From Pseudocitrobacter faecalis (GTDB lineage Bacteria; Pseudomonadota; Gammaproteobacteria; Enterobacterales; Enterobacteriaceae): a stretch of 64,000 nucleotides of DNA. The DNA lies in assembly GCA_003315335.1 (NCBI GenBank), contig QNRL01000008.1, positions 1-64,000 on the forward strand, in the 5' to 3' direction. The translations under genes and the position numbers were made by a program. Under the pieces are notes generated by a model. The model was not told the origin of the DNA, did no database searches, and saw only the letters and a list, made by a program, of their open reading frames with translations. Below, piece after piece: positions 9,912 through 20,829 of the stretch (its first letter is position 1; every line of letters begins with the position of its first letter).

Positions 9912-10682
9912 TCACCCCAGCTCAAACCCATCCGCATCCCGCCATGCCGGAAACTTCTCTCTATACTCCCGCAACGCCGTCATCGACAGCTCAGCATCAA
10001 TGCGCGTTGCCTGATGCGCGTCGGCGGTGGCGATAATCTCGCCTTGCGGGTTAATCACCCGGCTGTCGCCGCGGTAGTGGTGGCCGTTGCCATCTGTGCC
10101 GACACGGTTACAGCCTGCGACGTATGCCTGATTCTCAATCGCGCGGGCGACCAGCAGCGCCTGCCAGTGCAGGGAACGTGGCGCGGGCCAGTTAGCGACG
10201 TACAGGACGAGGTCGTAATCGTTGCGATTGCGCGACCACACCGGAAAACGCAGGTCGTAACACACCAGCGGCAGAATGCGCCAGCCGCGCCATTCAAACA
10301 CCACGCGTTCGTTGCCCGCTTCATAGTGATGATGCTCATCCCCCATGCGGAACAGATGGCGCTTATCGTAAAAATGCACGTTACCTTGCGGTTCGACCAG
10401 TAAAAAACGGTTCACCGGGCCGCGATCGGTTTGCAGCGCCGCGCTGCTTGCAATCAGGGCGTCGGTACGTTGTGCCTGCTTTTGCATCCAGGAGATCACC
10501 TCCTCCTGGGAAGGCGACTGTTTCGCGGCTTCCATCGCAAAACCGGTGGTAAACATCTCCGGCAGGACGATGACGTCGCGCCCGCTAATCTCTTCCAGTT
10601 GACGATCGAAATGGCGCAGGTTGGCAGGGCCATCCATCCACACCAGCGGTTGCTGCAAAAGCGTAATTTTCAAACCAGGCAC
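9912..10682 (-). CDS. yafV: nitrilase-superfamily omega-amidase YafV
   Basis: The 256-residue protein is a carbon-nitrogen hydrolase. In this family YafV-type enzymes hydrolyse the omega-amide of alpha-ketoglutaramate and ketosuccinamate. The catalytic triad is Glu42 (LPEMF), Lys107 (YDKRHLF) and Cys141 (VCYDLRFP). I start at a GTG preceded by AAGGAG at nine bases, which gives the E. coli length of 256; an upstream ATG adds 14 residues but lies before that ribosome site. Confidence 0.92.
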   Translation of the reverse strand: MPGLKITLLQQPLVWMDGPANLRHFDRQLEEISGRDVIVLPEMFTTGFAMEAAKQSPSQEEVISWMQKQAQRTDALIASSAALQTDRGPVNRFLLVEPQGNVHFYDKRHLFRMGDEHHHYEAGNERVVFEWRGWRILPLVCYDLRFPVWSRNRNDYDLVLYVANWPAPRSLHWQALLVARAIENQAYVAGCNRVGTDGNGHHYRGDSRVINPQGEIIATADAHQATRIDAELSMTALREYREKFPAWRDADGFELG

Positions 10683-10859
10683 GGCGGTCAACTCCTTTAT
10701 TGCAGAGATTAATAACTTTAACACCTTATCAGGCTGTTGCCGTGCTACGGAATATTTCGATAAAAAAAGCTGTTATTGGAAATATCTGATTTGCATTTGG
10801 CAGGCTTGCCGCTCACTCTTAAGGGGATGAACAACAAGGGCAGGATAAGCCCGGGAGGA

Positions 10860-11309
10860 ATGATGTATAAGGCAATAACCGCTGTCGCTGCGCTGGTCTT
10901 TGCAACCAGCGCCATGGCGCAGGAAGACGTAACTATCAGCAGCCTGGCAAAAGGTGAAACGACTAAAGCGGCGTTCAACCAGATGGTGAAAGGGCACAAG
11001 CTGCCGGCATGGGTGGTGAAAGGGGGGACGTATACCCCTGCGCAAACCGTTACGCTGGGCGATGAATCTTATCAGGTGATGAGCGCATGTAAGCCGCACG
11101 ATTGCGGATCCGAACGTGTGGCGGTGCTGTGGTCTGAAAAGTCTAAGCAGATGACTGGCCTGTTCTCGACCGTTGATGAAAACACGTCACAGGAAAAACT
11201 GACCTGGCTGAACGTGAATGATGCGTTGTCTATTGACGGCAAAACGGTGCTGTTTGCGGCGTTGACCGGCAGCCTGGAAAATCATCCAGACGGGTTTAAT
11301 TTTAAGTAA
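10860..11309 (+). CDS. ivy: inhibitor of vertebrate lysozyme Ivy
   Basis: This periplasmic protein inhibits C-type lysozyme and helps the cell withstand it when the outer membrane is damaged. A Sec signal peptide (MMYKAITAVAALVFATSAMA) is followed by mature protein starting QEDVTIS. The hallmark loop CKPHDC, which plugs the lysozyme active site, is present with its two cysteines. Two adjacent ATG codons (10860 and 10863) follow GGGAGG; the second has the better spacing. The residues upstream resemble the annotated N-terminus of E. coli Ivy but lack its start codon. Confidence 0.92.
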   Translation: MMYKAITAVAALVFATSAMAQEDVTISSLAKGETTKAAFNQMVKGHKLPAWVVKGGTYTPAQTVTLGDESYQVMSACKPHDCGSERVAVLWSEKSKQMTGLFSTVDENTSQEKLTWLNVNDALSIDGKTVLFAALTGSLENHPDGFNFK

Positions 11310-11334
11310 TCGTCTAGTTTGAGCCTGGAAAACC

Positions 11335-11462
11335 TTGCCCGGTGGCGCTGCGCTTACCGGGCCTACAAGGTTTCTGCAATATAGTGAATTTGCACTATTT
11401 TGTAGGCCGGAAGGCGATTATGCCGCATCCGGCAAGAACAAAGCGCACATTGTCAGCAATAT
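11335..11462. repeat. REP/BIME repeat pair after ivy
   Basis: Two head-to-head REP units (about 11335-11370 and 11401-11437, the second with TGTAGGCCGGAAGGCG and GCATCCGGCAAG) lie between the convergent ivy and fadE genes. The second is followed by a tail, AAGCGCACATTGTCAGCAAT, that recurs after the REP at 28568. Confidence 0.8.
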
Positions 11463-11489
11463 AAAACGGGGCTTTTCGCCCCGTTTTTA
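11463..11489. terminator. terminator between ivy and fadE
   Basis: AAAACGGGGC-TTTT-CGCCCCGTTTT is a strong stem with A and T tracts on both sides. It can end fadE on the minus strand and readthrough from ivy. Confidence 0.85.
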
Positions 11490-11491
11490 CA

Positions 11492-13936
11492 TCACGCTGC
11501 TTCAATCTTACGCACTTTCTCCGGCAACTTTACCGGTTTGGTCGCCAGCGCGTCGGCGTCGAAATCATCCACATTAATACTACGCAGGCGGCTCTCTTCA
11601 GCCTTAATCAGAATATTGGCTTCTTCCTGATCGATAAGCCCTTTCGCCAGCGCATTACGCGCCAGTTCATCCAGGCGGGTAAACGGCAGGTTTTTGCCAA
11701 TCTCTTTGCAGATCCGCTGGTGGATAGGATCGGCCACCATCACGTCAATCAACGCTTCTTCCAGCAAACCGACCGGGTTATGTTCGCTCGGCGTCAGATA
11801 CTGACCGCGGCCAATACGGGAGCGTGTGGCACAAGGCGTTTGCAGGATCTTCGCTACCTGATGGTCCAGTTTATCCGACGGTGCATGATAATGGCGACCG
11901 GTCGGGAAAATAACCACGCTCAGCGCACCGGCCACAAAACGATTCGGGAAGTTCTTCAGCAAATCATCTATCGCCTGCTCTGCCTGATACAGCGCATCCT
12001 GCACGCCCCAGTGAACCAGCGGTAAATCAGCTTCATTACGCCCTTCATCGTCATAGCGTTTCAGTACCGCAGAGGCGAGATAGAGCTGGCTCAATACGTC
12101 GCCCAGACGCGCGGAGATACGTTCACGGCGTTTCAGGCTACCACCCAGTACCGCCATTGACACGTCAGAGAGCAGCGCGAGGTTGGCGCTCAAACGGTTC
12201 AGATGCTGATAGTAGCGGCGCGTCTGATCATGCGTCGGCGTGGCGCTGGTTAAGCCGCGCGTCAGGCCAAGCCAGAAGCTGCGCACCTTGTTACTGCCCA
12301 CATGGCCGATGTGTTTAAACAGCAGGTTATCAAACGCTTTCACGTCTTTATTCTGCGCGGCGGCCATTTCGTCCAGCACATACGGATGGCAACGGATCGC
12401 GCCCTGGCCGAAGATCATCATACTACGGGTCAGAATGTTCGCGCCCTCAACGGTGATGGCAATCGGCGCGCCCTGATAAGCACGGGCGAGGAAGTTGCCT
12501 TCGCCGAGCATAATGCCTTTACCGCCTGCGATATCCATTGCATCAATAATTGACTGCTGACCACGGTGGGTACAGTGATATTTCACAATCGCCGACAGCA
12601 CCGCCGGTTTTTCACCGAGCATAATGCCGTAGGTAATTAACGATGCCGCCGCGTCCATCACGTAGGCGTTGCCACCAATGCGCGCCAGCGGCTCTTCAAT
12701 CCCTTCCATCTTACCGATGGAGACTTTGAACTGACGGCGGATATGCGCATACGCCCCGGTTGCCAGTGCCACGGATTTCACGCCGCCTGTCGAGTTCGAC
12801 GGCAGGGTGATCCCACGGCCAACCGACAGACACTCAACCAGCATACGCCAGCCTTGTCCGGCCATTTTGGGGCCGCCGATAATGTAATCGATAGGGACGA
12901 AGATATCCTGACCACGGGTCGGGCCGTTCTGGAACGGTACGTTGAGCGGGAAGTGGCGACGGCCAATTTCCACGCCCGGAGTGCTGGTCGGAATTAACGC
13001 ACAGGTAATGCCCAGATTCTCTTCGCCGCCCAGCAGTTTATCCGGGTCGGTGAGTTTAAAAGCCAGCCCCAGCACGGTGGCGATAGGTGCCAGCGTAATG
13101 TAGCGTTTGTTCCAGGTCAGGCGCATCCCCAGCACCTGCTCGCCCTGCCATTCGCCCATGCAAACGACGCCAGTATCCGGAATAGCGCCTGCATCGGAAC
13201 CCGCTTCCGGGCTGGTCAGCGCGAAGCAAGGGATCTCTTGCCCACGCGCCAGGCGTGGCAGATAGTGATTTTTCTGCTCTTCAGTACCGTAATGCTGTAA
13301 CAGCTCGCCCGGCCCTAATGAGTTCGGTACGCCAACGGTGATTGCCAGAATACCCGACACGCCGGAAAGTTTTTGCAGCACACGCGCCTGAGCATAGGCG
13401 GAGAACTCCAGGCCGCCGTACTCTTTCTTAATGATCATCGCAAAGAAGCGATGCTCTTTCAGATATGCCCACAGTTCTGGCGGCAGATCCGCCATTTCAT
13501 GGGTAATTTCGAAGTCGTTTGCCATACGGCAGGCTTCTTCTACCGGGCCGTCGATAAACGCTTGTTCTTCCGCCGTCAGGCGCGGCTGCGGATAGTTATG
13601 CAGTTTTTTCCAGTCCGGGTTACCGCGGAACAGGTCGCCTTCCCACCAGGTGGTACCGGCGTCAATCGCTTCTTTCTCCGTGCGCGACATCGGCGGCATC
13701 ACCTTACAGAAGGTGCGGAACACCGGCGCGGAGATCATCGCACGGCGCATAGAAGGCACATTGAACGGCACCAGAATAATCGCCAGCGGCACCAGCAGCC
13801 AGATATTCCACAGCCCAGCCGCGCCAAGGGACGCGGTCCAGGCCAGTAAAATCAAGCTGCTCAGCATAAGGCTGACGCGGTGATAGAAGAGCACACCGAG
13901 TAAAGCAATGGTTGCAACAATACTCAAAATCATCAT
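11492..13936 (-). CDS. fadE: acyl-CoA dehydrogenase FadE
   Basis: The 814-residue flavoprotein carries out the first step of fatty acid beta-oxidation, acyl-CoA to trans-2-enoyl-CoA. The length equals that of E. coli FadE. The N-terminus has two or three hydrophobic segments (about residues 1-65) that suggest membrane association. The acyl-CoA dehydrogenase body follows, with [13 protein letters not shown] and the [19 protein letters not shown] region, then the long C-terminal extension special to this large ACAD type. A FadR-like site lies directly upstream. Confidence 0.96.
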   Translation of the reverse strand: MMILSIVATIALLGVLFYHRVSLMLSSLILLAWTASLGAAGLWNIWLLVPLAIILVPFNVPSMRRAMISAPVFRTFCKVMPPMSRTEKEAIDAGTTWWEGDLFRGNPDWKKLHNYPQPRLTAEEQAFIDGPVEEACRMANDFEITHEMADLPPELWAYLKEHRFFAMIIKKEYGGLEFSAYAQARVLQKLSGVSGILAITVGVPNSLGPGELLQHYGTEEQKNHYLPRLARGQEIPCFALTSPEAGSDAGAIPDTGVVCMGEWQGEQVLGMRLTWNKRYITLAPIATVLGLAFKLTDPDKLLGGEENLGITCALIPTSTPGVEIGRRHFPLNVPFQNGPTRGQDIFVPIDYIIGGPKMAGQGWRMLVECLSVGRGITLPSNSTGGVKSVALATGAYAHIRRQFKVSIGKMEGIEEPLARIGGNAYVMDAAASLITYGIMLGEKPAVLSAIVKYHCTHRGQQSIIDAMDIAGGKGIMLGEGNFLARAYQGAPIAITVEGANILTRSMMIFGQGAIRCHPYVLDEMAAAQNKDVKAFDNLLFKHIGHVGSNKVRSFWLGLTRGLTSATPTHDQTRRYYQHLNRLSANLALLSDVSMAVLGGSLKRRERISARLGDVLSQLYLASAVLKRYDDEGRNEADLPLVHWGVQDALYQAEQAIDDLLKNFPNRFVAGALSVVIFPTGRHYHAPSDKLDHQVAKILQTPCATRSRIGRGQYLTPSEHNPVGLLEEALIDVMVADPIHQRICKEIGKNLPFTRLDELARNALAKGLIDQEEANILIKAEESRLRSINVDDFDADALATKPVKLPEKVRKIEAA

Positions 13937-13958
13937 AGAGAAATGCTCCCTGTCTTGT

Positions 13959-13975
13959 AGGAGGTCTGACCACTT
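13959..13975 (-). promoter_or_regulatory. candidate FadR operator upstream of fadE
   Basis: On the minus strand the 17 bases AAGTGGTCAGACCTCCT match the FadR core TGGTCNGACC. It sits 23 bases before the fadE start, as expected for repression relieved by long-chain acyl-CoA. Confidence 0.7.
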
Positions 13976-14176
13976 GTGATAGTATTGTTCTAGTTGATGT
14001 CATTTCTTTTAGCAATGTGATTACAAAATAATTACAACTCAGCTCACATTGTTGCCGCTTTCATAGGCACCAAAAATCAAAAGCCATCGTGAAGTGGTGG
14101 GCTTTAGCTTCTCGCTGCTGATGCTATCCGGTACACTGTGAAAAAGTTATTTCACCCATACTGAAGGATTATCCTC

Positions 14177-14758
14177 ATGTACCAGGATCTTATTCGTAAC
14201 GAACTGAACGAAGCGGCAGAAACGCTGGCTAACTTCCTGAAAGATGAAGCCAATATCCACGCGATTCAGCGTGCAGCGGTGCTGCTGGCCGACAGCTTCA
14301 AAGCGGGTGGTAAAGTGTTATCTTGCGGTAACGGTGGTTCCCACTGTGACGCGATGCACTTTGCTGAAGAGTTAACCGGCCGCTATCGTGAAAACCGTCC
14401 GGGCTATCCGGCAATTGCGATTTCCGATGTCAGCCACCTCTCATGCGTGAGTAATGATTTCGGCTATGAATATGTTTTCTCTCGTTACGTTGAATCCGTA
14501 GGCCGCGCAGGTGACGTCCTGCTGGGGATCTCTACTTCAGGTAACTCCGGCAACGTGATTAAAGCGATTGAAGCGGCGCGCGCGCAGGGGATGAAAGTGA
14601 TCACCCTGACTGGCAAAGACGGCGGCAAAATGGCGGGATCTGCGGATATCGAAATTCGCGTGCCGCACTTTGGCTATGCCGATCGCGTTCAGGAAATTCA
14701 CATCAAAGTGATCCATATCCTGATTATGCTGATCGAAAAAGAGATGGTTAAAGCGTAA
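14177..14758 (+). CDS. gmhA: sedoheptulose-7-phosphate isomerase (phosphoheptose isomerase)
   Basis: This 193-residue SIS-domain enzyme converts sedoheptulose 7-phosphate to D-glycero-D-manno-heptose 7-phosphate, the first step of LPS inner-core heptose synthesis. The SIS motifs [21 protein letters not shown] and [12 protein letters not shown] bind sugar phosphate, and the C-terminal [13 protein letters not shown] supplies the active-site His. E. coli names it lpcA or gmhA. It starts after AAGGATTATCCTC and is followed by yafJ, 42 bases downstream. Confidence 0.96.
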   Translation: MYQDLIRNELNEAAETLANFLKDEANIHAIQRAAVLLADSFKAGGKVLSCGNGGSHCDAMHFAEELTGRYRENRPGYPAIAISDVSHLSCVSNDFGYEYVFSRYVESVGRAGDVLLGISTSGNSGNVIKAIEAARAQGMKVITLTGKDGGKMAGSADIEIRVPHFGYADRVQEIHIKVIHILIMLIEKEMVKA

Positions 14759-14764
14759 GAACGA

Positions 14765-14782
14765 CGGGGCTTCGGCCCCGAT
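14765..14782 (+). terminator. UUCG hairpin between gmhA and yafJ (weak terminator or attenuator)
   Basis: CGGGGC-TTCG-GCCCCG is a very stable six-pair stem with a UUCG loop, but only ATT follows. It more likely trims or attenuates the message than fully stops it. Confidence 0.4.
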
Positions 14783-14800
14783 TAGCGGTGGGGGTGTAGA

Positions 14801-15568
14801 ATGTGTGAACTGCTCGGGATGAGCGCCAATGTGCCAACCGATATCTGCTTCAGTTTTACCGGGCTTGTTCAGCGCGGGGGCGGCACCGGCCCGCATAAAG
14901 ATGGCTGGGGAATCACCTTTTACGAAGGCAAAGGGTGTCGCACATTCAAAGATCCCCACCCAAGCTACCAGTCACCTATCGCCAAACTGGTGCAGGAATA
15001 TCCGATAAAATCCTGTTCCGTGGTGGCGCATATCCGTCAGGCCAACCGTGGCAACGTGGCGCTGGAAAACACCCATCCGTTTACCCGCGAACTGTGGGGG
15101 CGCAACTGGACCTACGCCCACAACGGCCAGCTTGACGGTTACAAATCGCTGGAAACCGGCAACTTCCGTCCGGTCGGCGAAACCGACAGTGAAAAAGCCT
15201 TTTGCTGGTTGCTGCACAAGCTCGCCGAGCGTTATCCGCGCACGCCTGGTAATATGCCTGCGGTATTTAAATACATTGCGACGCTCGCCGCACAACTGCG
15301 CGAAAAAGGCGTGTTCAACATGCTGTTGTCCGATGGGCGCTACGTCATGGCGTTCTGCTCCACTAACCTGTTCTGGATCACCCGTCGGGCACCGTTCGGC
15401 GTCGCGACGCTGTTGGATCAGGACGTGGAAATTGATTTTCAGCAGGAGACAACCGCCAACGACGTGGTCACAGTGATTGCGACCCAGCCGCTGACGGGTA
15501 ATGAAACCTGGCAAAAGATTATGCCAGGCGAATGGCGCTTATTTTGCCTCGGGGAGTGTGTAATTTGA
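14801..15568 (+). CDS. yafJ: class II glutamine amidotransferase-family protein YafJ
   Basis: The 255-residue protein has Cys2 as the N-terminal nucleophile (MCELLGMS). Further Ntn-amidotransferase residues appear in [22 protein letters not shown] and YAHNGQL. There is no synthase domain, so it is a stand-alone amidase of the EgtC/YafJ group whose substrate is not settled. It is close behind gmhA. Its last 30 bases overlap the 3' end of yafK on the other strand. Confidence 0.9.
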   Translation: MCELLGMSANVPTDICFSFTGLVQRGGGTGPHKDGWGITFYEGKGCRTFKDPHPSYQSPIAKLVQEYPIKSCSVVAHIRQANRGNVALENTHPFTRELWGRNWTYAHNGQLDGYKSLETGNFRPVGETDSEKAFCWLLHKLAERYPRTPGNMPAVFKYIATLAAQLREKGVFNMLLSDGRYVMAFCSTNLFWITRRAPFGVATLLDQDVEIDFQQETTANDVVTVIATQPLTGNETWQKIMPGEWRLFCLGECVI

Positions 15569-16279
15569 CGCCAGCTGCGGCTGTACCACTTCGTGGCTCA
15601 GTGGCTTGCTGACGACATAGCGTCCATCGACGACAGAAACGATCGGCGGCTTATGCGTCTGCTGGAAGTAGTCATACCCCGGCTTGAGCTGCTGCCAGAA
15701 ATCTTTATAGGTTGAGTATTTGTGACGTTCCATATTGGCATCGCTCATGCGGAACGGATAAATGCTCACCTGCACGCTCTGCTGGCCGAAGACTAACGCC
15801 CCGGTCACAAACTGGAAGATTTCATCAATACCGGAATCGGTCATTGCATAGCAACCCACCGACACGCACGCGCCGTGGATCATCAAATATTTCCCTTCAT
15901 AACCGTGTGCGCGGTCATAAGCATTAGGGAAACCGATGTTAATGGCTTTGTAGAAACGGCTGTCAGGCTTGAGCTGGCTGCGTTGTACGGAGTAAAACCC
16001 TTCCGGGCTTTTGAAGTCACCCTGGCGACGTTTCGGGCCCAGGCCGCCGGAGTAATTACAGATGCGGTAGCTATCAAGGAGCTGATACGTCTCGCCCATC
16101 TTGACGTACAGGTCAAGGGCGCGTTCTTCTTTGAAGATCTGAACGTAAACCGGTGAACCCATTAACTGTTGCTTATATTCTTTACTGACCGGTGTCATCG
16201 GGCTGTTGCTGCTCAGCAACCCGGCAAATGACATGCACGGCATAAGAAGCATCGCAATGAAAAATGCGATTTTGCGCAT
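15539..16279 (-). CDS. yafK: L,D-transpeptidase-fold murein-lipoprotein amidase YafK (DpaA/LdtF)
   Basis: This 246-residue secreted protein has a Sec signal (about residues 1-19) and a YkuD domain. The catalytic motif [14 protein letters not shown] carries His135 and nucleophile Cys143. In E. coli this protein cuts the bond between Braun lipoprotein and peptidoglycan rather than making crosslinks. The start is the Met of MRKIAFF; a longer frame upstream would place the signal peptide internally. It converges on yafJ with overlapping 3' ends. Confidence 0.93.
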   Translation of the reverse strand: MRKIAFFIAMLLMPCMSFAGLLSSNSPMTPVSKEYKQQLMGSPVYVQIFKEERALDLYVKMGETYQLLDSYRICNYSGGLGPKRRQGDFKSPEGFYSVQRSQLKPDSRFYKAINIGFPNAYDRAHGYEGKYLMIHGACVSVGCYAMTDSGIDEIFQFVTGALVFGQQSVQVSIYPFRMSDANMERHKYSTYKDFWQQLKPGYDYFQQTHKPPIVSVVDGRYVVSKPLSHEVVQPQLASNYTLPEAK

Positions 16280-16825
16280 ACTACGTGTTCCTTGATAAAC
16301 AAAAACCACATGCCAGGAAGGCAAGAGAGAGACAAAATCAGAGTTATCTGTCTTTAGAGGGCTCACATTAGCATCACAGCATTTTTTCGCAAGAGGGTGA
16401 TTATTGTGTTTACAATTAAGTTTTCACGCCTGTGCAAAATTCATCGCATAACACACCTCAATATCAATAAATTGCGTGCCGAAGCCACGGCTGATAAGCA
16501 ACGCGCCCTCAGGCAAAAATGTCGATGCTTTGCGTAATAGCTCGCATTTTAGCGCCGAATTCAGCGGAACTGCTGCGAGGGGCTGAAAGATAGTGTTAAG
16601 ATTGATTAACGTTATCATTCTGGGGGAAATATGCCTTTTCTATATGGCTATCCTGTCTGATTCGTACCTCAACGTCTGACAGACACCTTCAGGTGGTGGA
16701 AGTGTAAGAAAGGATGCGTTTCTCTCCTCATCGCCCATCATGGAATGATTCGGGGTGAATACCGCTACTCCTTTCTTTTGTTTCGTTAATCACAACGCTG
16801 GCCTTAACGGATACCTGCTAACAGT
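16280..16825 (+). promoter_or_regulatory. yafK-nqrA intergenic region with candidate nqr leader RNA
   Basis: This 546-base stretch has no clear gene. Near its end three elements precede nqrA. A nine-codon reading frame (16631-16660, product MPFLYGYPV) follows a strong GGGGGAA ribosome site. A short CACC-TTCA-GGTG hairpin comes next. A long-range stem AAGAAAGGA (16706-16714) / TCCTTTCTT (16769-16777) follows. Together they look like a structured 5' leader, perhaps with translational attenuation. I see no match to the FMN riboswitch. A 64-codon minus-strand frame at 16424-16618 is not recognisable. Confidence 0.35.
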
Positions 16826-18166
16826 ATGATTAAAATAACAAAGGGTCTTGATATCCCCATTGCGGGCGTGCCCAAACAACACATTGATGAAGTTGCGGTA
16901 ACGCGCGTCGCCGTAAAAGGTGACGATTATGTCGGCCTGCGCCCCTCAATGGCCGTGCAGGAAGGCGATCGCGTACTGAAAGGGCAACTGCTTTTCGACG
17001 ATAAAAAAATCCCGGGCGTGCGCTTCACTGCGCCAGCCAGCGGCATCGTCAGCGCCATTCATCGCGGTGAGCGCCGTGTACTTCAGTCCGTCGTCATTGA
17101 TATTGAGGGCGATGATGCGGTTGAATTTCCCCATTTTGCCGCCGATGAGCTGGCAACATTGTCGCGTGAAACCGTTGAAGCACAACTGATTGAGTCCGGT
17201 TTGTGGACTGCAATGCGTACCCGTCCTTTCAGTAAATCGCCAGCGCCGGGCACGCAGCCAGCGGCGATTTTTGTCACCGCGATGGACACCAATCCGCTGG
17301 CCGCCGATCCGCAGCCGATTATTCTTGCCCAGCGCGAAGCGTTTGACGCGGGTCTGACGCTGCTCACGCGCCTTACCGACGGAAAAGTGCACGTCTGCCA
17401 GGCGAGCGGCGGCAAGCTCGGTGGCCATCCGTGCGGGCAGGTAACGTTTAATCAGTTCACCGGGCCGCATCCGGCGGGGTTAGTGGGTACGCACATTCAT
17501 TTTCTTGAGCCTGTTAGCCTCGAAAAACAGGTCTGGCACCTGAACTATCAGGACGTGATCGCTATCGGCAAACTCTTCCTCGACGGTGAGTTGTGGGTGG
17601 AGCGCGTGATTGCACTTGGCGGGCCACAGGTGAAACAGCCGCGCCTGTTGCGCACGCGTCTGGGCGCCTCGCTGGAGGAGCTCACGCAGGGCGAATTGCT
17701 GGAAGGCGAGAACCGCGTGTTGTCCGGTTCTGTACTCAACGGCAGCCAGGCCGTTGGCCCGCAGGCGTTCCTGGGGCGTTTCCATTTGCAGGTGAGTGTG
17801 CTGAAAGAAGGGCGCGAAAAAGAGCTGCTCGGCTGGGTTGCGCCGGGCCGTGACAAATTCTCTATCACTCGCACCACCCTTGGTCACTTTCTGAAGCGCA
17901 AGCTCTTTAACCTCTCCACCGATACCCACGGCGGCGCACGCGCGATGGTGCCGATTGGCAGCTATGAGCGCGTCATGCCGCTGGATATTTTGCCGACGAT
18001 GCTGCTGCGCGACCTGCTGGCGGGCGATTCCGACAGCGCGCAGGCGCTGGGATGCCTCGAGCTTGACGAAGAAGACCTGGCGCTCTGTACCTACGTTTGC
18101 CCGGGAAAATATGAATATGGCCCGGTGCTGCGCAGCGTGTTAACCCAAATTGAGCAGGAAGGATAA
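16826..18166 (+). CDS. nqrA: Na+-translocating NADH:quinone reductase subunit A
   Basis: The 446-residue cytoplasmic subunit belongs to the six-subunit sodium pump that oxidises NADH and reduces ubiquinone. It begins [16 protein letters not shown] and has the usual length of about 446. The CxxC-containing C-terminal region [18 protein letters not shown] is present. It is the first gene of a tight operon nqrABCDEF-nqrM. E. coli and Salmonella lack this operon at the corresponding yafK-dinB interval. Confidence 0.96.
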   Translation: MIKITKGLDIPIAGVPKQHIDEVAVTRVAVKGDDYVGLRPSMAVQEGDRVLKGQLLFDDKKIPGVRFTAPASGIVSAIHRGERRVLQSVVIDIEGDDAVEFPHFAADELATLSRETVEAQLIESGLWTAMRTRPFSKSPAPGTQPAAIFVTAMDTNPLAADPQPIILAQREAFDAGLTLLTRLTDGKVHVCQASGGKLGGHPCGQVTFNQFTGPHPAGLVGTHIHFLEPVSLEKQVWHLNYQDVIAIGKLFLDGELWVERVIALGGPQVKQPRLLRTRLGASLEELTQGELLEGENRVLSGSVLNGSQAVGPQAFLGRFHLQVSVLKEGREKELLGWVAPGRDKFSITRTTLGHFLKRKLFNLSTDTHGGARAMVPIGSYERVMPLDILPTMLLRDLLAGDSDSAQALGCLELDEEDLALCTYVCPGKYEYGPVLRSVLTQIEQEG

Positions 18167-18169
18167 GTG

Positions 18170-19408
18170 ATGGGCTTAAAGCATCTGGTCGAAAAACTTG
18201 AGCCGCACTTTACCCACGGCGGCAAGCTGGAAAAATATTATCCCCTGTATGAGGCGGCAGCGACGCTGCTGTATACGCCGGGGCAGGTCACCAAAGGTGC
18301 GGCGCATGTACGCGACGCCATCGATCTCAAACGCATGATGATACTGGTCTGGTTTGCGGTCTTCCCGGCAATGTTCTGGGGGATGTACAGCGTCGGTCTG
18401 CAAACCATCCCGGCGCTGCATAAACTGTACGGCGCGGAACAGCTTCAGCAGGTGATTGCCGCAAACTGGCACTACAGCCTGGCGCAGGCGTTGGGCGTGA
18501 GCTTCGCGCCAGACGCAGGCTGGCTCAGTATGATGACGCTGGGCGCGGTCTTCTTTGTGCCGATTTACGCCACCGTTTTCCTGGTCGGCGGCTTCTGGGA
18601 AGTGCTGTTCGCGATAATTCGCAAGCATGAAGTTAACGAGGGCTTCTTCGTCACCTCCATTCTGTTTGCGTTGATTGTTCCGCCCACCCTGCCACTCTGG
18701 CAGGCTGCGCTAGGGATCTCCTTCGGTGTGGTGATCGGCAAAGAGATCTTCGGCGGCACCGGGCGCAACTTCCTCAACCCGGCGCTGGCCGGACGTGCGT
18801 TCCTGTTCTTTGCTTATCCGGCGCAAATCTCCGGCGACCTGGTGTGGACGGCGGCGGACGGCTTCTCCGGCGCGACGCCGCTTTCCCAGTGGGCAAGCCA
18901 CGGCGGTGAAACGCTGGTCAACGTCGCGACCGGGCAGCCGGTCACGTGGATGGACGCCTTCCTCGGCAACATTCCCGGTTCGATTGGTGAAGTCTCGACG
19001 CTGATGATATTGCTCGGCGGCGCCATCATCATTTACGGGCGCGTAGCCTCCTGGCGCATTGTCGCCGGGGTGATGCTCGGCATGATTGCCAGCGCCACGC
19101 TGTTCAATTTTGTGGGGTCCGACACTAACCCGATGTTCGCCATGCCCTGGTACTGGCATCTGGTGCTCGGCGGTTTCGCATTCGGCATGATGTTTATGGC
19201 GACCGACCCCGTTTCGGCGTCGTTTACCGATAAAGGGAAGTGGTGCTACGGCGCGTTGATTGGCGTGATGTGCGTGCTTATTCGCGTGGTAAACCCGGCC
19301 TATCCAGAAGGGATGATGCTGGCGATTCTGTTCGCCAACCTCTTTGCGCCGCTGTTTGACTACCTGGTGGTGCAGGCCAACATTAAGCGGAGGAAGTCGC
19401 GTGGCTGA
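18170..19408 (+). CDS. nqrB: Na+-translocating NADH:quinone reductase subunit B
   Basis: The 412-residue integral membrane subunit carries a covalent FMN and riboflavin near the quinone site. The flavinylation motif [10 protein letters not shown] places the modified threonine at residue 236, the same number as in Vibrio. About ten membrane segments are visible. I use the ATG after AGGAAGGATAAGTG; a GTG stands just before it. It overlaps the nqrC start by 8 bases. Confidence 0.96.
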   Translation: MGLKHLVEKLEPHFTHGGKLEKYYPLYEAAATLLYTPGQVTKGAAHVRDAIDLKRMMILVWFAVFPAMFWGMYSVGLQTIPALHKLYGAEQLQQVIAANWHYSLAQALGVSFAPDAGWLSMMTLGAVFFVPIYATVFLVGGFWEVLFAIIRKHEVNEGFFVTSILFALIVPPTLPLWQAALGISFGVVIGKEIFGGTGRNFLNPALAGRAFLFFAYPAQISGDLVWTAADGFSGATPLSQWASHGGETLVNVATGQPVTWMDAFLGNIPGSIGEVSTLMILLGGAIIIYGRVASWRIVAGVMLGMIASATLFNFVGSDTNPMFAMPWYWHLVLGGFAFGMMFMATDPVSASFTDKGKWCYGALIGVMCVLIRVVNPAYPEGMMLAILFANLFAPLFDYLVVQANIKRRKSRG

Positions 19409-20195
19409 AGTTAAAAGTAACGATAGCATCGGCAAAACGCTGCTGGTGGTGCTGGTGCTCTGCCTGGTGTGCTCCATCGTGGTGGCAGGCTCTGCGGTAG
19501 GGTTGAAATCCCGCCAGCAGGAACAACGCGCACTCGATAAACAGCGCAATATTCTCGCCGTCGCCGGGTTGATGCAGCAGGGCATGTCCACCGATGATGT
19601 GGCCGATATCTTTAGTGAACGTATCACCCCGCGCCTGCTGGATTTGAAAACCGGCAACCTGCTCGACAGCGACCCGGCGACCTTCAACCAGGCGCTGGCG
19701 CTGAAAGACCCGGAACAAAGCGTGCAGCTCGACGCCCACGACGACCCGGCGAGCATTAAACGCCGCAGCAACGTGGTTGAAATCTATCTGGTCAAAGACG
19801 CCCAGCAAAAGGTACAGGAAATCGTGCTGCCGGTTTACGGCAACGGCCTGTGGTCGATGATGTACGCCTTTGTGGCGCTGGATACGGATGGTCGCACGGT
19901 GAAAGGCATCACCTATTACGATCAGGGCGAAACTCCGGGTCTGGGCGGTGAAATCGAAAACCCGAACTGGCGCGCGCAGTTTATCGGTAAAAAAGTGCTC
20001 GATGACAATGGCAGGCCGGCGCTGAAAGTGGTGAAAGGCGGGGCGCGTCAAGGGGATGAATACGCAGTGGATGGCCTCTCCGGCGCCACGTTAACCGCCA
20101 ATGGCGTACAGCATAGTTTTGATTTCTGGATGGGCGACCTCGGTTTTGGCCCGTTCCTGAAACAGGTTCGTGAAGGAGTGCTGAATAATGGCTGA
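19401..20195 (+). CDS. nqrC: Na+-translocating NADH:quinone reductase subunit C
   Basis: The 264-residue protein has one N-terminal membrane anchor (about residues 11-34) and a periplasmic FMN-binding domain. The covalent FMN attachment motif DGLSGATLT puts the threonine near residue 230. The start is a GTG preceded by GCGGAGGAAG, giving MAEVKSNDS; reading from an earlier ATG would add a non-homologous tail inside nqrB. Flavin attachment in this family needs the ApbE flavin transferase, which is not encoded in this operon. Confidence 0.95.
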   Translation: MAEVKSNDSIGKTLLVVLVLCLVCSIVVAGSAVGLKSRQQEQRALDKQRNILAVAGLMQQGMSTDDVADIFSERITPRLLDLKTGNLLDSDPATFNQALALKDPEQSVQLDAHDDPASIKRRSNVVEIYLVKDAQQKVQEIVLPVYGNGLWSMMYAFVALDTDGRTVKGITYYDQGETPGLGGEIENPNWRAQFIGKKVLDDNGRPALKVVKGGARQGDEYAVDGLSGATLTANGVQHSFDFWMGDLGFGPFLKQVREGVLNNG

Positions 20196-20826
20196 ACAGG
20201 GCGATATGAAAGAAGTGAAGCGCGTGCTGGTGGGGCCGTTGATTGCCAACAACCCGATTGCGCTTCAGGTCCTCGGCGTCTGCTCGGCGCTGGCAGTGAC
20301 CACTAAACTGGAAACCGCATTCGTGATGACTATCGCGGTAACGCTGGTCACGGCGTTTTCGAGCATGTTTATCTCGATGATCCGCCACCATATTCCGAAC
20401 AGCGTGCGCATCATCGTGCAGATGGCGATCATCGCCTCGTTGGTGATCGTCGTCGATCAACTGCTGCGCGCCTTCGCTTATGAGATCTCAAAGCAGCTCT
20501 CGGTCTTCGTCGGCCTGATCATCACCAACTGCATCGTGATGGGGCGCGCGGAAGCGTACGCCATGAAAGCGCCGCCGCTGGCGAGCTTTATGGACGGTAT
20601 CGGTAACGGCCTGGGCTACGGCGCGATTCTGATGATTGTCGGTTTCCTGCGTGAGCTTATCGGCAGCGGCAAACTGTTTGGCATTACGATTCTGCAAACG
20701 GTGCAAAACGGCGGCTGGTACCAGCCAAACGGCCTGTTCCTGTTAGCACCGAGCGCCTTTTTCATCATCGGCCTGTTGATCTGGGCGCTTCGCACCTGGA
20801 AGCCAGAACAGCAGGAGAAGGAGTAA
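20188..20826 (+). CDS. nqrD: Na+-translocating NADH:quinone reductase subunit D
   Basis: The 212-residue inner-membrane subunit has six membrane segments and is related to RnfE. The conserved [29 protein letters not shown] helix 1 and the symmetrical [11 protein letters not shown] motif are present. With NqrE it forms the pair of inverted-topology subunits that hold an iron centre. It overlaps nqrC by 8 bases and is followed 3 bases later by nqrE. Confidence 0.95.
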   Translation: MAEQGDMKEVKRVLVGPLIANNPIALQVLGVCSALAVTTKLETAFVMTIAVTLVTAFSSMFISMIRHHIPNSVRIIVQMAIIASLVIVVDQLLRAFAYEISKQLSVFVGLIITNCIVMGRAEAYAMKAPPLASFMDGIGNGLGYGAILMIVGFLRELIGSGKLFGITILQTVQNGGWYQPNGLFLLAPSAFFIIGLLIWALRTWKPEQQEKE

Positions 20827-20829
20827 CCG

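Noticed and set aside
16424..16618. 64-codon minus-strand frame between yafK and nqrA
   Set aside because: No recognisable family, no convincing ribosome site, and no partner gene. Mentioned only as content of the intergenic region.
16706..16777. Possible yybP-ykoY-like motif (GGAGTAGC) on the minus strand
   Set aside because: Only a few bases match, and no manganese-related gene lies downstream on that strand. The same bases are better explained as the closing stem on the plus strand.
16280..16825. FMN riboswitch for the flavin-dependent nqr operon
   Set aside because: The conserved FMN riboswitch core (GGGGCAGGGTGAAATTCCC-like) is not present.
18710..19771. 353-codon minus-strand reading frame across nqrB and nqrC
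   Set aside because: It lies entirely antisense to well-conserved genes in GC-rich DNA and has low-complexity composition, typical of a shadow frame.
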